Notes: generated by a model not told the origin, from the letters alone. A DNA stretch of 64,000 bases from Natronorubrum daqingense (GCF_001971705.1 NZ_CP019327.1:3100001-3164000), one strand, 5' to 3'. Shown: positions 7,741-16,878, counted from the stretch's first letter. Numbers and translations: made by a program.

Positions 7741-9030
7741 ATGACCGAGACTGCGTATCCGCCGATCAGCGAGCAACTGGCGGACCTCGAGTCCGCACGC
7801 GAAGAGGGCCGACGGAAGATGGATTGGGCGACCCAGCACATGCCCATCCTCGAGCGCGTCCGCGAGGAGTTCCTCGCGGAACAGCCCTTCGAGGGCGAGA
7901 GCATCGCGATGGCGATGCACGTCGAGGCGAAGACGGCGGTTCTCGTCGAGACGCTCGCGGAGGGCGGCGCGGAGGTCGCCGTGACGGGCTGCAACCCGCT
8001 TTCCACGCACGACGACGTCTCTGCGGCCCTCGACTCCCACGAGAACATCACCAGCTACGCCAAGCGCGGCGTCGGCGACGAGGCGTACTACGACGCCATC
8101 GAGGCCGTCATCGCCCACGAGCCGACCGTCACCGTCGACGACGGGATGGACCTCGTCGCTGCCATCCACGAGGACTACCCCGAACTGATCGACGGCATCG
8201 TCGGCGGGGCCGAAGAGACCACGACCGGCGTCCACCGCCTGCGCGCGATGGACGACGACGGCGCACTCGAGTACCCCGTCTTCGCGGTCAACGACACGCC
8301 GATGAAGCGCCTCTTCGACAACGTCCACGGCACCGGCGAGTCTTCGCTCGCCTCCATCGCCATGACCACGAACCTCTCGTGGGCCGGCAAGACCGTCGTC
8401 GTCGCCGGCTTCGGCTACTGCGGCAAGGGCGTCGCGAAGAAGGCCGCCGGTCAGAACGCGAACGTCGTCGTCACCGAAGTCGAGCCCCGCCGCGCACTCG
8501 AGGCCCACATGGAGGGCTACGAGGTCCTCCCGATGGCCGAAGCCGCCGAAGTGGGCGACGTCTTCCTCACGACGACGGGCAACCGCGACGTCATCGTCGA
8601 GGAGCACTTCGAAGCGATGCAAGACGGCGTCTTGCTCGCCAACGCGGGCCACTTCGACATCGAAATCGACCTCGAGGCCTTAGACGACCTCGCTGTCGAT
8701 CGCTACGAAGCCCGCGACGGCGTCGAAGCCTACGAGATGGCCGACGGCCGTCGACTGAACGTCATCGCGGAAGGCCGTCTCGTCAATCTCGCCGCCCCCG
8801 TCTCGCTCGGTCACCCCGTCGAGGTCATGGACCAGAGCTTCGGCATTCAGGCCGTCTGTGTCCGTGAGATGCTCGAGAACGGTGAGGCGTACGATGCTGG
8901 TGTTCACGACGTGCCCGACGAACTCGACAAAGAGATCGCCGAGATCAAACTCGAGGCCGAGGGTGTCGAGTTCGATTCGCTGACGGATACCCAACACGAG
9001 TACATGGGCTCGTGGGATCACGGAACGTAG
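7741..9030 (+). CDS. ahcY: Adenosylhomocysteinase (S-adenosylhomocysteine hydrolase)
   Basis: 429 residues. Reversibly splits S-adenosylhomocysteine into adenosine and homocysteine using bound NAD in the cytoplasm. Visible signatures are MDWATQHMPILERVREEF at the N-terminus, GCNPLSTHDD, NDTPMKRLFDN (substrate Lys/Asp region), the NAD-binding VVVAGFGYCGKGVAKKA near residue 220, NAGHFDIEID, and the C-terminal VMDQSFGIQA. Length matches archaeal members, which lack the extra insertion of eukaryotic forms. Starts at ATG 7741. With the deaminase upstream, it clears the inhibitory by-product of methylation. Confidence 0.95.
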   Translation: MTETAYPPISEQLADLESAREEGRRKMDWATQHMPILERVREEFLAEQPFEGESIAMAMHVEAKTAVLVETLAEGGAEVAVTGCNPLSTHDDVSAALDSHENITSYAKRGVGDEAYYDAIEAVIAHEPTVTVDDGMDLVAAIHEDYPELIDGIVGGAEETTTGVHRLRAMDDDGALEYPVFAVNDTPMKRLFDNVHGTGESSLASIAMTTNLSWAGKTVVVAGFGYCGKGVAKKAAGQNANVVVTEVEPRRALEAHMEGYEVLPMAEAAEVGDVFLTTTGNRDVIVEEHFEAMQDGVLLANAGHFDIEIDLEALDDLAVDRYEARDGVEAYEMADGRRLNVIAEGRLVNLAAPVSLGHPVEVMDQSFGIQAVCVREMLENGEAYDAGVHDVPDELDKEIAEIKLEAEGVEFDSLTDTQHEYMGSWDHGT

Positions 9031-9032
9031 AC

Positions 9033-9056
9033 TCCGTCGGTAGTCCCACCGACGGA
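9033..9056 (+). terminator. Hairpin just after ahcY
   Basis: Two bases after the ahcY stop is a perfect inverted repeat: arms TCCGTCGGT and ACCGACGGA with a six-base loop. It has no strong T-run after it, so intrinsic termination is plausible but not certain; it could also stabilise the transcript end. Confidence 0.45.
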
Positions 9057-9107
9057 TGGTGACCCGAAGAAGGAACACCCAAGGAGGCCCCACCCGTACG
9101 CCGGGGT

Positions 9108-9932
9108 ATGGAGACGCCTTCCCGCTCAACTGACACCGATCGAGATGGTGCACCGCTTCGATCGACGCTCGTCGCCATCGGGCTGACGGTCTTCGGCCTC
9201 CTCGTCGCCGAGTTCTCGACGCTTCCGGCCTTTTTGTACGATCCAGCATTACTCGAGGGACTCGGGGACGCCTCGGTCGAAGGGCGGGCGCTCCTGTTGA
9301 TCCTCAACTTCGTCGGCATGGCACTCGCCGGCGTGATCTATCTGGTCGCGACCGGCCGTGGCCTGTCGTGGATCGACCTCCACGTGCCGACGAGAAACGA
9401 CTGGAAGTACCTGATCGGCGGCAGTATCGGGACGATCGTCTTCCTCTACGTCGTCAGCCTGCTCTTTACTCTCCTCAACGTGCCCGCCGCCGAGAGCAAC
9501 GTCATGGACATCGTCGGCGAGGACCAGACGATGATCCTGATCATGATCTTCATCGTCTTCTTCTTCAACGCGCCCGCAGAGGAGTTCCTCTTCCGGAACG
9601 TCATCCAGAAACGCCTGTACGCGGCATTCACCCGAATGCACGCGGTCATCGTCACGAGCGTTATCTTCGCGCTCGTTCACCTCCCGATGTACTTGCTCAC
9701 CGGGGAACTCGTCGCAACGTTCGCGTCGCTGACCATCATGTTCGGCGGCTCGGTCATCTTCGGCTACCTCTACGCGAAAACGGACAACCTCCTCGTTCCC
9801 ACCGCGGCCCACGCCGCGCTCAACGCCTTCCAGTTCGCCATCTTGTATCTCGCCATCGAGTTCGAGATCGAGGACGCGGAACCCGCCCCGTCGATACTAC
9901 TCGAGGCGATCACGGCCGTTCCGCTCCTGTAG
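9108..9932 (+). CDS. CPBP-family intramembrane metalloprotease (CAAX/Abi-type)
   Basis: 274 residues, about seven hydrophobic segments. The three family motifs are present: PAEEFLFRNVIQKRL (Glu-Glu-x3-Arg near residue 158), FALVHLP (His near 191) and AAHAALNAFQF (His-x3-Asn near 234). These form the active site inside the membrane. In eukaryotes relatives trim prenylated proteins; in archaea substrates are unknown. The N-terminal 20 residues are hydrophilic. It stands alone between ahcY and hjc. Confidence 0.88.
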   Translation: METPSRSTDTDRDGAPLRSTLVAIGLTVFGLLVAEFSTLPAFLYDPALLEGLGDASVEGRALLLILNFVGMALAGVIYLVATGRGLSWIDLHVPTRNDWKYLIGGSIGTIVFLYVVSLLFTLLNVPAAESNVMDIVGEDQTMILIMIFIVFFFNAPAEEFLFRNVIQKRLYAAFTRMHAVIVTSVIFALVHLPMYLLTGELVATFASLTIMFGGSVIFGYLYAKTDNLLVPTAAHAALNAFQFAILYLAIEFEIEDAEPAPSILLEAITAVPLL

Positions 9933-10001
9933 CGTTCCGCAGTTTTCCGCGAGCGCGACGCTGTCCGTTCCTTTATGAGGGCCCGCACGTGAGTGCGGTG
10001 T

Positions 10002-10523
10002 ATGTCTCAGGCGAAGGGTGACCGCCGCGAACGCGAACTCGTCAACGAACTCGACGAATCCGGATTCGCGGTGATGCGCGCACCCGCAAGCGGTTCTGCG
10101 ACGGAACGAGAACTCCCCGACGTGCTCGCCGGTGACGGTGAGGACTTCTACGCTGTCGAGGCGAAATCGAGTTCCGGCGACCCGATCTATCTCACCGGCG
10201 AAGAGGTCGAAGCGCTGATCTACTTCGCACAGAACTTCGGCGCGAAGCCCCGTATCGGGGTTCGATTCGACCGCGAGGATTGGTACTTCTTTCACCCCGG
10301 CGACCTCTACGTGACCGACGGCGGCAACTACCGAGTCAAAAAGGAGACGGCCATCGCTGAGGGCACCGACTTCGCGGAGTTCGTCGGCCGCTCCGAAAAG
10401 GTCACCCTCGAGCAAGTCGGCGACGAACCCGACGACGGCCCGGACGAGGACATCCTCCGCGTGCTCAACGCGGTCGAACAGGGTGTGATGGACGTCGAAG
10501 AAGCCGCCGAGTTGCTCGAGTAG
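10002..10523 (+). CDS. hjc: Holliday junction resolvase Hjc
   Basis: 173 residues. The N-terminal 120 residues are the archaeal Hjc nuclease: [19 protein letters not shown] with the catalytic Glu, ELPDVLAG with the metal-binding Asp, and VEAKSSS carrying the E-x-K of the PD-(D/E)XK fold near residues 53-55. It cuts four-way DNA junctions in recombination and fork repair. The last 40 residues are an acidic helical tail found in haloarchaeal versions. ATG 10002 was chosen because the TATA-like CTTTATGA at 9971 lies about 28 bases upstream, implying leaderless translation. Convergent with the SWIM gene. Confidence 0.92.
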   Translation: MSQAKGDRRERELVNELDESGFAVMRAPASGSATERELPDVLAGDGEDFYAVEAKSSSGDPIYLTGEEVEALIYFAQNFGAKPRIGVRFDREDWYFFHPGDLYVTDGGNYRVKKETAIAEGTDFAEFVGRSEKVTLEQVGDEPDDGPDEDILRVLNAVEQGVMDVEEAAELLE

Positions 10524-10550
10524 CCCTTACGACGAGGTCGTCACCGAAGT

Positions 10551-10576
10551 CGACCCTCGAGCATGCTCGAGGGTCG
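10551..10576. terminator. 26-base perfect palindrome between convergent genes
   Basis: A fully self-complementary 26-base sequence centred on GCATGC, with arms beginning CGACCCTCGA, sits between the convergent hjc and SWIM genes. Its position and symmetry fit a two-way transcription end signal, although no T-run flanks it. Confidence 0.5.
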
Positions 10577-10587
10577 CGTCGGCGTTT

Positions 10588-11220
10588 TCAGTCCGCTTTC
10601 TCGAGTCGCGTCCGCGGGAAGACGTAGACCTTCAACGAGTCCGGAATGACGCCGTTCGTGGCAACCGTCGCGTGCGGGTAGATAGCCCCGACAACGGGCA
10701 CGTCTGGTTCGTAGCGCTCGTTCGTAGCGTACTCGGCGACGGAGGTGTCGACGGCCCCGATCTCGACGGCGTCGGCTCGAAGGTCAGAGACGTCGACGAC
10801 GGTGAGTCGATCTCCCGTTTCGCGGTCGACGACCGTCTCGCCCGGCCAGACGGTGTGTCTCGAGCAGTAGGCGGGTCCGTTTACGGCGTCGTCGTCTTCG
10901 GGGACGAAGAACGTCTTTCCGCAGTCGTGACACTCGACGGCGAGTTCGCCGGGTGGCGGCGTCCGGCCGTCGGTAATCTCGATGGCGACGCGGCGAATGT
11001 GCTTACAGCGCGCCTCGCGGAAGATATGATCCGGGCAGGTACAGCGGGCGCTCTCGAGGTCGACGAGGTAGGTGTGGTCACTCGCCGATTCGACCTCGTA
11101 GAGCCCTCTCCCGAGTGAACGGACGGACATAGCCTCGGATCGAGCGCGGCGGGACCGTCCGTCGAGGTGCTCGCGTGACGGTACTGGTAGTGGCGTTTTC
11201 GGTGACGCTGTTGTGTTCAT
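10588..11220 (-). CDS. SWIM zinc-finger protein
   Basis: 210 residues. The SWIM motif C-x-C-x(n)-C-x-H is seen as CTCPDHIFREARCKH (Cys60, Cys62, Cys72, His74). It is followed by a second zinc site, ECHDCGKTF then YCSRHTVW. Residues 130-210 form a beta-rich domain (GETVVDRETGDRLTVVDVS). SWIM domains bind DNA or protein and are common in haloarchaea; a specific role is unknown. A shorter start at Met31 (MSVRSLGRGLYEV) is possible, since the first 30 residues are basic and low in conservation signs. Confidence 0.82.
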   Translation of the reverse strand: MNTTASPKTPLPVPSREHLDGRSRRARSEAMSVRSLGRGLYEVESASDHTYLVDLESARCTCPDHIFREARCKHIRRVAIEITDGRTPPPGELAVECHDCGKTFFVPEDDDAVNGPAYCSRHTVWPGETVVDRETGDRLTVVDVSDLRADAVEIGAVDTSVAEYATNERYEPDVPVVGAIYPHATVATNGVIPDSLKVYVFPRTRLEKAD

Positions 11221-11511
11221 AGTGCGTCGAAGTGATGATTCGATCAGCGACGACCGGCAGTGCGCAATGGCCCTCCCGGCGTCGTGATCTGACGGCAGGC
11301 AGTCGGCTGGCTATTCGATAGTGGTAGGGTCTCGAGCGAAATAACGGCCGCGCCGGCGAGTGCTGGCACGGATCTTATATGCCATTTTCCGAGGCCTCTC
11401 CCTGAATTCGGACCCGAATACGGCTACCGATCGGGTGTCCCTGCCGGTTTCTTTCGTCCGCCCCACGTCCTTCGAAGCGCTTTTTGCCGGGCCGCCGAAA
11501 TCGATCCGATA

Positions 11512-11772
11512 ATGCTCGAGCGTGACCGAATCATCGAAATCGTCGTTGCCGTCTCAACCGTCCTCCTGATGCTCGGTACGATGATCGGAATCGGTTCCGA
11601 ATACGGTGGCGACAACGGTGCCCTGTCGGCCGACGGCGGCGAGATGCTCGTCTTCGCAATTATCGGCTTTATCCTCCTCTTGACGCTCGTCGGCATCGCC
11701 CTCGCGTTCGTGATGAACGAACCCGGAGACGGTCTCGAGACCGACGACGCGGACGCGAAGAGTTCGGCCTGA
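11512..11772 (+). CDS. Small two-helix membrane protein
   Basis: 86 residues with two hydrophobic helices (IIEIVVAVSTVLLMLGTMIG and MLVFAIIGFILLLTLVGIAL) joined by a short acidic loop, and an acidic C-terminal tail. It is of a type widespread in haloarchaea with no known role. A TATA-like TTATAT at 11375 is about 135 bases upstream, so the transcript may carry a leader; a small GTG frame at 11435 ends in TAATG overlapping this start. Confidence 0.75.
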   Translation: MLERDRIIEIVVAVSTVLLMLGTMIGIGSEYGGDNGALSADGGEMLVFAIIGFILLLTLVGIALAFVMNEPGDGLETDDADAKSSA

Positions 11773-11816
11773 GTACTCGACGCTAGCTTTTTCACTCTCT
11801 ACCGCTGACACGATGT

Positions 11817-12221
11817 ATGGATAGCGGTGATACCCGGTCGACCTCGGAACACCGGACGAAATCTCGATTACGGCCACTCGCCGTTGCAACGATTTTCGTC
11901 CTTCTCGTGTCGTCCGTCCTCTTCCGTACTATTTCCGGCGTCGACCCATTCGTCGCCGTCGGGCTGGTTGGTGTGCTCGCAGTGTTCGTTCTGGTGCTTC
12001 TCTGGTGTCTATCCGGAACGACTGCGTCGGAATCTGATTCCAGTGACGACGCCGATGACGATTCGGTCGATGACTCTGACGTCTGGAACGCGATTCCGTC
12101 CTGGCAGTACGAGGGCCGACACGTCGAATCCGGTGGTCTCGCTCGAGGCGAACAGGAACGAGCGCTCGAGGACATTCAGCGACAGGCGGACGAATTAACG
12201 GACGATCAGTCTCATAAGTGA
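11817..12221 (+). CDS. Two-helix membrane protein with acidic tail
   Basis: 134 residues. Residues about 18-65 hold two membrane helices (LRPLAVATIFVLLVSSVLF and PFVAVGLVGVLAVFVLVLLW). The remaining half is cytoplasmic-type, acidic then helical (GEQERALEDIQRQADELTDD). No family recognised. It lies 44 bases after the preceding two-helix protein in the same direction, so the two may be co-transcribed; it converges on priL. Confidence 0.7.
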   Translation: MDSGDTRSTSEHRTKSRLRPLAVATIFVLLVSSVLFRTISGVDPFVAVGLVGVLAVFVLVLLWCLSGTTASESDSSDDADDDSVDDSDVWNAIPSWQYEGRHVESGGLARGEQERALEDIQRQADELTDDQSHK

Positions 12222-12274
12222 TCGCTCGAGGGGTCGAAAAACACTCGCACACTCGCGCCAGCGACGTTCGCCGG

Positions 12275-13360
12275 TCAGTCGCCACTCGCTTCTTGTCCGT
12301 CGTCGCCGTTCGTCTCTCGCCAATCTTCGACTTCGTCGTCGTCAGCCTCGTCGATTCGCTCCTCGTAGTAGGCCATCGGGTGGGGAATGCGCTCACAGAG
12401 GTCGTCTTTGTTCACGCAATCGCCGTAGGACTTCATGGTCGCACACGATGGTGGCGAGTACTCCGTCGGCGAGGTGTCGCCGCGGATGTGGTCCGTCTGA
12501 TAGCGCGTCATCTCCTCGCCGAAGGAGGAATTGACCCGGTAGAGATCGACGATTTCGTCCGTCGACATGCCGATACTCGCGAGAAACGCCGTGATCGCGA
12601 ACCGCGAGTGGTGGGGCAGGTGCTCGCCTTTTTGAACCTGATCGAGGAGCGCCTTCATACACGGCGGGAAGAGGTCGGGAACCACGGTGTCGATCTCTCG
12701 AGTGAGATCGAGTTCCGAGAGCACCTCGCGTATCTCGTCGGCGTCGTCCTCGAGCGCGCTCGCGATTTCGGTCGGCACGTCGAATGGGAGGCCGTCTTCG
12801 ATCCGGCTTCGAACCGCTTCCTGTAACAGCGTTAGCAGTTCGCCATCGGTTACCGGCACCTCGCCGTCGGCTAGTGCGCGATTAACCAGTCGCCACTCGT
12901 CGCCCCAGCAGTCCTCCGCCAGGAGCAGGTACGTCCCGACGTCGATTCGGTAGCCGTCGGGCGTCTCTCGAATCGGCTCCTGGAGGTCGAACTCCGCGAG
13001 AACGGTCTCGAGGTCGAGACCGGCGGACTCGACGCTCTTGAGTTCGGTCGTCTCCTCGAAATCGTCCGTGAAGCGTTCGTAGGCGCTTTCGGCTTCCGTA
13101 CGAGCGTACTTTCGCACGAGCACGCGCTCTTCGACCATCGAGACGAGCACGCGGGCCACGGGATACGAAAGCAACTCGGTCCGGGTCTCTCGCCGTGGCT
13201 CGCCGGTTTCTCCCGCCTCGAGTGCCGCCACGACGCGCTCACGGGCGCGGTCGACCACTGCCCGATCCTGTTCGACGATGGTGGCCAGGTCGACGGCCTC
13301 CGTCGCCACGGCGTCGCGGGCGGCCTCGAGGAACGGGTACCGGGCGTGCAGTCGCTGCAT
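12275..13360 (-). CDS. priL: DNA primase large subunit PriL
   Basis: 361 residues. Partner of the catalytic small subunit PriS in the archaeal-eukaryotic primase that makes RNA/DNA primers at forks. The four cysteines of the 4Fe-4S cluster are visible: one in LFPPCMKALLDQ near residue 234, and three in SCATMKSYGDCVNKDDLC near 305-320. The N-terminus MQRLHARYPFLEAARDAV is typical, which sets the start at ATG 13360 rather than a longer upstream frame. Divergent from the alpha/beta hydrolase; PCNA is encoded 1.6 kb away. Confidence 0.93.
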   Translation of the reverse strand: MQRLHARYPFLEAARDAVATEAVDLATIVEQDRAVVDRARERVVAALEAGETGEPRRETRTELLSYPVARVLVSMVEERVLVRKYARTEAESAYERFTDDFEETTELKSVESAGLDLETVLAEFDLQEPIRETPDGYRIDVGTYLLLAEDCWGDEWRLVNRALADGEVPVTDGELLTLLQEAVRSRIEDGLPFDVPTEIASALEDDADEIREVLSELDLTREIDTVVPDLFPPCMKALLDQVQKGEHLPHHSRFAITAFLASIGMSTDEIVDLYRVNSSFGEEMTRYQTDHIRGDTSPTEYSPPSCATMKSYGDCVNKDDLCERIPHPMAYYEERIDEADDDEVEDWRETNGDDGQEASGD

Positions 13361-13518
13361 CGGTAATGTGGTGTTACTCCGCGAGGTTAAACCCGCTGAT
13401 TGTTCGTCGATTCTCGAGTGGGAGTAATCGACGATTGAAATCGGTCGTCGCCCCTGTGAAATGCTCACACTGCAGTCGAGGGTCGAATTCAAGGGAGTCC
13501 GACACGTCAGTCTCGAGT

Positions 13519-14385
13519 ATGCCACGGGCCAACAGCGACGGCGTGTCGATTTACTACGAGCGCGAGGTGGGCGATGGCGCACGGACGCCGGTCGTCTTCG
13601 TGCAGGGACTGGGCTACGGCCGCTGGATGTGGCGATGGCAACGCGAAGCCGTTCGCGACGACGTCGACGTGATCGCCCCCGACAATCGGGGAACCGGGCG
13701 CTCTGACGTCGGCTTACCGCCGCTCGTTTCTCGGCTTCCCGGTCGGATTCGGACGCCGCTCATCTTCAAACTGGTCGGCTACTCCATCGGCGGACTGGCG
13801 GCCGACCTCGAGGCGGTACTCGAGGACGCGGGGATCCGCGAGGCGCACATCGTCGGCGCGAGCATGGGGGGGATGATCGCTCAACGCTACGCCCTCGAGT
13901 ACTCCCGGGCGAAGACGCTGACGCTGTGTTGTACGAGCCACGGCGGCCCGGATGCCGTTCCCGTTCCCGAGGAGACCCGAAAACACGTCTTCGACACTCC
14001 CACGGGGGCGAGCGAGCGCGAGAAACTCCGCCATCGAATGCGTCCGGCCTTCTCCGAGCGCTTTACGAATCGGAATCCACACCTGATAGATCGTATCATC
14101 GAGTGGCGACTCGAGCAGGATGCCGGCGAACCGGCCCGCGAGGCACAGGCTGCGGCCGTCCTAAACTTCGACGTGAGCGACCGACTCGAGCGCCTTCGTG
14201 TCCCCACGCTTGTGCTTCACGGCACCGACGACCAGGTCGTTCCGGCTTCGAACGGATTGTTACTCGAGGAAGCGATTCCGAACGCCCGCCTCGAGCAAAT
14301 CGAGGGCGGGTCACACCTCTTTTTCATCGAGGATGCATCGCGGGTCAACGAGGAACTGCTGGCGTTCCTCGCGGAACACGAGTGA
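13519..14385 (+). CDS. Alpha/beta hydrolase
   Basis: 288 residues. Complete triad: nucleophile Ser in VGASMGGM (near residue 114), acid Asp in HGTDDQVVP (near 235), His in GGSHLFF (near 265). The oxyanion segment is FVQGLGYGRWMW. It resembles the haloperoxidase/3-oxoadipate enol-lactonase group of esterases; substrate unknown. ATG 13519 begins MPRANSDGVSIYYE, the usual N-terminus of such proteins. Divergent from priL with a 158-base shared upstream region. Confidence 0.85.
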   Translation: MPRANSDGVSIYYEREVGDGARTPVVFVQGLGYGRWMWRWQREAVRDDVDVIAPDNRGTGRSDVGLPPLVSRLPGRIRTPLIFKLVGYSIGGLAADLEAVLEDAGIREAHIVGASMGGMIAQRYALEYSRAKTLTLCCTSHGGPDAVPVPEETRKHVFDTPTGASEREKLRHRMRPAFSERFTNRNPHLIDRIIEWRLEQDAGEPAREAQAAAVLNFDVSDRLERLRVPTLVLHGTDDQVVPASNGLLLEEAIPNARLEQIEGGSHLFFIEDASRVNEELLAFLAEHE

Positions 14386-14459
14386 CGCTCGGCACGCTCA
14401 CCGTCGACGCTCTTGAGGCGCTCGGTACACTCGAGACGCTCGCTACTCGAATCGCGGGC

Positions 14460-14780
14460 TCACTCGGGGTTCGGATTCGCCACGGTCGACTCTCCGATCA
14501 GTACCCGTCCGTCGCTTCGGACGCCAACCTCGAAGCCCGCGTAGGTGAACCAGAGTTCGTGCTGACCGGCCTCGCCGGAACGGCGAGCGTGTTCGACGAG
14601 CGAGTCGAGTGCGTCCGGGTCGACGACGTCGTGAAGCGGCGGTAACTCGAGCGAATCGGTCTGACTCACCGCTTCGACGGCAGTGACGACGGCGACGCTC
14701 GCCCGCTCGCCGGCGTCGGGGTCGAACGTCGAGACGTACCGTTCGTTGTCGGGACCGTGAGAATCGTCTGGGGAGGGCAT
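14460..14780 (-). CDS. HalOD1 output-domain protein
   Basis: 106 residues making one small alpha/beta domain: helix ASVAVVTAVEAVSQTD, the conserved ELPPLHDVVDPDALDSL, and strands ending WFTYAGFEVGVRSDGRVLI. This is the haloarchaeal HalOD1 output domain, found alone or at the end of signalling proteins; its biochemical activity is not established. It converges on the alpha/beta hydrolase gene. A TATA-like TACTTAAAAA about 55-60 bases upstream on the minus strand may drive it. Confidence 0.8.
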   Translation of the reverse strand: MPSPDDSHGPDNERYVSTFDPDAGERASVAVVTAVEAVSQTDSLELPPLHDVVDPDALDSLVEHARRSGEAGQHELWFTYAGFEVGVRSDGRVLIGESTVANPNPE

Positions 14781-14981
14781 ACTCGTCCATTCTGTGATGG
14801 AACGGGTAGGGCGTTACCTTCCTATGTGTTGTTTTTAAGTACTGACCGGTCTCGGTCGGTGACCGTCGGTCGAGATTCTGACTCACAAGGTTTTACACAG
14901 ATATACCGTTGAACGGCGACAGAGAAACTCTCGATAGCGACGTGGGCTTGGATGTAGAAAACGGCGAGTGTTCGCGGTCGC

Positions 14982-15725
14982 TTACTCGCTCTGGATCCGC
15001 GGGGCGAGCATGTAGGTAACCTGTCCGTCCGCTTCGGCGAAGCCGAAGTAGATCTTGACGGGGAACTCCTCGCCGAGTTGAAGCGTTACTTCGGTGTCGG
15101 CGGGGATCGCCTTGTCCATGTCCTTGAGATAATCGAGCGAGAACAGCGAGTGTGCCGGACCGACCTGCAGGTCGATCAGGTCCTCCTGGGTCAACTCGAG
15201 GTGGACGTCGTCCGTGTCGCCTTCCGCGTTGACGTAGAAGAACTCCTCACCCTCGTCGACGCCGAGTGCGATGTGGTCGGAGACCATGTCGGCGGCCTTG
15301 ACCGAGCGGTTGACGTCGCTGCCCTCGAGGACGACTTCCGCTGGCAGATCGAGGTCAGGAATGTCCGGCTCCTGGCGGATGGAGTCGGGGTCGATGAGCG
15401 CGAGCGTGTACTCGAGCCCGTCGATCTGGATGTGGAGTTTACGTGTCTCTTCGTCGAGTTCGAACTGGATGAGCTGGCCGGAACCGGCCATGCCTGCGAT
15501 GTCCTCGAGGCGAGAGAGGTCGACACCGATGAGTCCGCCGTCGGCTTCGTAGGATTCGAACGCCGCGGCGTCGAGCGAAAGGTCGACCATGCCGACGTTG
15601 GCGGGGTCGACGGCCCGGATCTCGAGGCCGTCTTCCTCGAGGTGAATTTTACACTCGTCGACCAGTACGCTGATCGAATCGAGCGCACTGGTGAGCGTTT
15701 CCGCGCTCACGATGGCCTTGAACAT
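14982..15725 (-). CDS. pcn: DNA polymerase sliding clamp PCNA
   Basis: 247 residues, full-length archaeal PCNA. Start [11 protein letters not shown], the DNA-facing and domain signatures [18 protein letters not shown] and the C-terminal MLAPRIQSE are all present. It forms a homotrimeric ring that tethers polymerases, ligase and nucleases to DNA. Start ATG 15725 is supported by a TATA box about 28 bases upstream. A nine-residue in-frame extension upstream is not needed. Haloarchaeal acidic surface substitutions are evident. Confidence 0.96.
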   Translation of the reverse strand: MFKAIVSAETLTSALDSISVLVDECKIHLEEDGLEIRAVDPANVGMVDLSLDAAAFESYEADGGLIGVDLSRLEDIAGMAGSGQLIQFELDEETRKLHIQIDGLEYTLALIDPDSIRQEPDIPDLDLPAEVVLEGSDVNRSVKAADMVSDHIALGVDEGEEFFYVNAEGDTDDVHLELTQEDLIDLQVGPAHSLFSLDYLKDMDKAIPADTEVTLQLGEEFPVKIYFGFAEADGQVTYMLAPRIQSE

Positions 15726-15749
15726 ATAGCAATGGGTACGAACGGTCGG

Positions 15750-15758
15750 CATAAAAAG
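15750..15758 (-). promoter_or_regulatory. TATA box of pcn
   Basis: On the minus strand CCTTTTTATG lies about 28 bases before the PCNA start codon, predicting a leaderless transcript. Confidence 0.6.
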
Positions 15759-16016
15759 GCACCCTTTACGCGCGGGCGGATGACACCAGTGGGGCGGGAG
15801 GGAGTGCCATTGAAGCGGATTGGTGTGAGACGAGGGAGCGTTCCACTCACCACACTGGCACTCTTCGTCGAGGGTCGGTGGTCGCTCTTCTTGATACGGT
15901 CTGCTGTACGTCAGTTCCGGTGCAACCGCGATCGTCCTGTGGGTACACCGACACGTCGGGGCAGCAAACTGTATGAGTCACCGTTTCGAGTTAGTGTCGG
16001 CGGCTCCCGTCGGTGC

Positions 16017-16259
16017 TCAGTACTCGCCTCGGAGGTGGATCTCGTCGTCGGTGATCTCGCCGATTGCGTCGTTTCGAAGCGGGTACGTACTCGCCGTATC
16101 CGATCCCCAGCCGAGTCTCGTCTTGAGTTCGCCGCCCAGGTCCTGATTCGGTTCGACGTAGGCCGTCCCGTCTTCGACGTCCATGACGATGCCGACGTCG
16201 GTTCCCTCGCTGTCGACCACGCGCTTGCCGCTCTCGTCCGTCGTAATCTCTGCGCCCAT
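16017..16259 (-). CDS. Single PRC-barrel-like domain protein
   Basis: 80 residues from ATG 16259 (MGAEITTDESGKRVVDSEG). The pattern G-K-x-V-x-D-x-x-G-x-D-V-G-I-V, then TAYVEPN, and DAIGEITDDEIHLRGEY at the end matches PRC-barrel-like small domains. The same domain is found at the N-terminus of the 249-residue protein at 20601 (GKSIETATGDHLGVVADT, TAYVVPAE, DAVEEITDDAITLES). Role unknown; PRC barrels often bind RNA or membrane-associated partners. A longer frame upstream begins in a less typical sequence and was not used. Confidence 0.75.
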   Translation of the reverse strand: MGAEITTDESGKRVVDSEGTDVGIVMDVEDGTAYVEPNQDLGGELKTRLGWGSDTASTYPLRNDAIGEITDDEIHLRGEY

Positions 16260-16371
16260 AGATGGCTGTCCGCCACTCGGCGGGATAATTGCTCGGCCGG
16301 AGTTCGCAACTGTCCTCTCTCGAGCCGGCAGATGGGACGTGAAATCCCGACTAAATTCCACAGCCGGGTAT

Positions 16372-16878
16372 TTACTCGTCGACGTACTCCTCGAGTTCGC
16401 TCACATCCGTTACGACGGCGAAGACGATGGGATCATCTGCGTCAGCGCCGCCAAGCGCGATAATCAGCATTTCTTCGTCCGGATCCGTCACCGAGACCGA
16501 TTCGGTTTTGCTCGCGTCGCCCTCGATTTCGTCGTCCAGTTCGAGTTGCACCTCGTAGTCGCCACTCGCTCCCCAGACATCGCCGTACTCTACCTGCGAG
16601 TCCTCGTTTTCGTCGGTTTCCTCGAGGTCGAACGACTCCTCGAGCACGACGCCGTCGTCCGGGGCAGTGATCTGTAGCGTCCCGCTTACCGGAGCGGACG
16701 TATCGTTGAGTACGTTTACGTCCTCGAGGACGAAGTCAGCAAACAGATCCATCAGTGTTGCACAGCCAGCGAGTGAGACGACCGACAGTGTTCCCCCGAC
16801 CGCAACGACTGTCCGACGTGAATACGCGTCCGTATTACTCCGATCCGTTTCGCTCGCGGCTGGCGTTTTGGCATCCAT
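16372..16878 (-). CDS. Tat-type lipoprotein of unknown function
   Basis: 168 residues. YSRRTVVAVGGTLSVVSLAGC has a twin-arginine, a hydrophobic core and a lipobox whose Cys39 would be lipid-modified. The mature part contains a beta-rich domain (APVSGTLQITAPDDGVVLEES, DYEVQLELDD) of the type that covers extracellular haloarchaeal proteins. Anchored outside the cytoplasmic membrane by lipid. No function can be assigned. Confidence 0.8.
   Translation of the reverse strand: MDAKTPAASETDRSNTDAYSRRTVVAVGGTLSVVSLAGCATLMDLFADFVLEDVNVLNDTSAPVSGTLQITAPDDGVVLEESFDLEETDENEDSQVEYGDVWGASGDYEVQLELDDEIEGDASKTESVSVTDPDEEMLIIALGGADADDPIVFAVVTDVSELEEYVDE

Noticed and set aside
11435-11512. Small GTG frame ending in TAATG at the start of the two-helix protein gene
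   Set aside because: The product (VSLPVSFVRPTSFEALFAGP...) has no domain signs, and only its position supports it.
14826-14880. Clustered CGGTC repeats upstream of the HalOD1 gene considered as operator
   Set aside because: Spacing is irregular and the sequence is explained by GC-rich composition.
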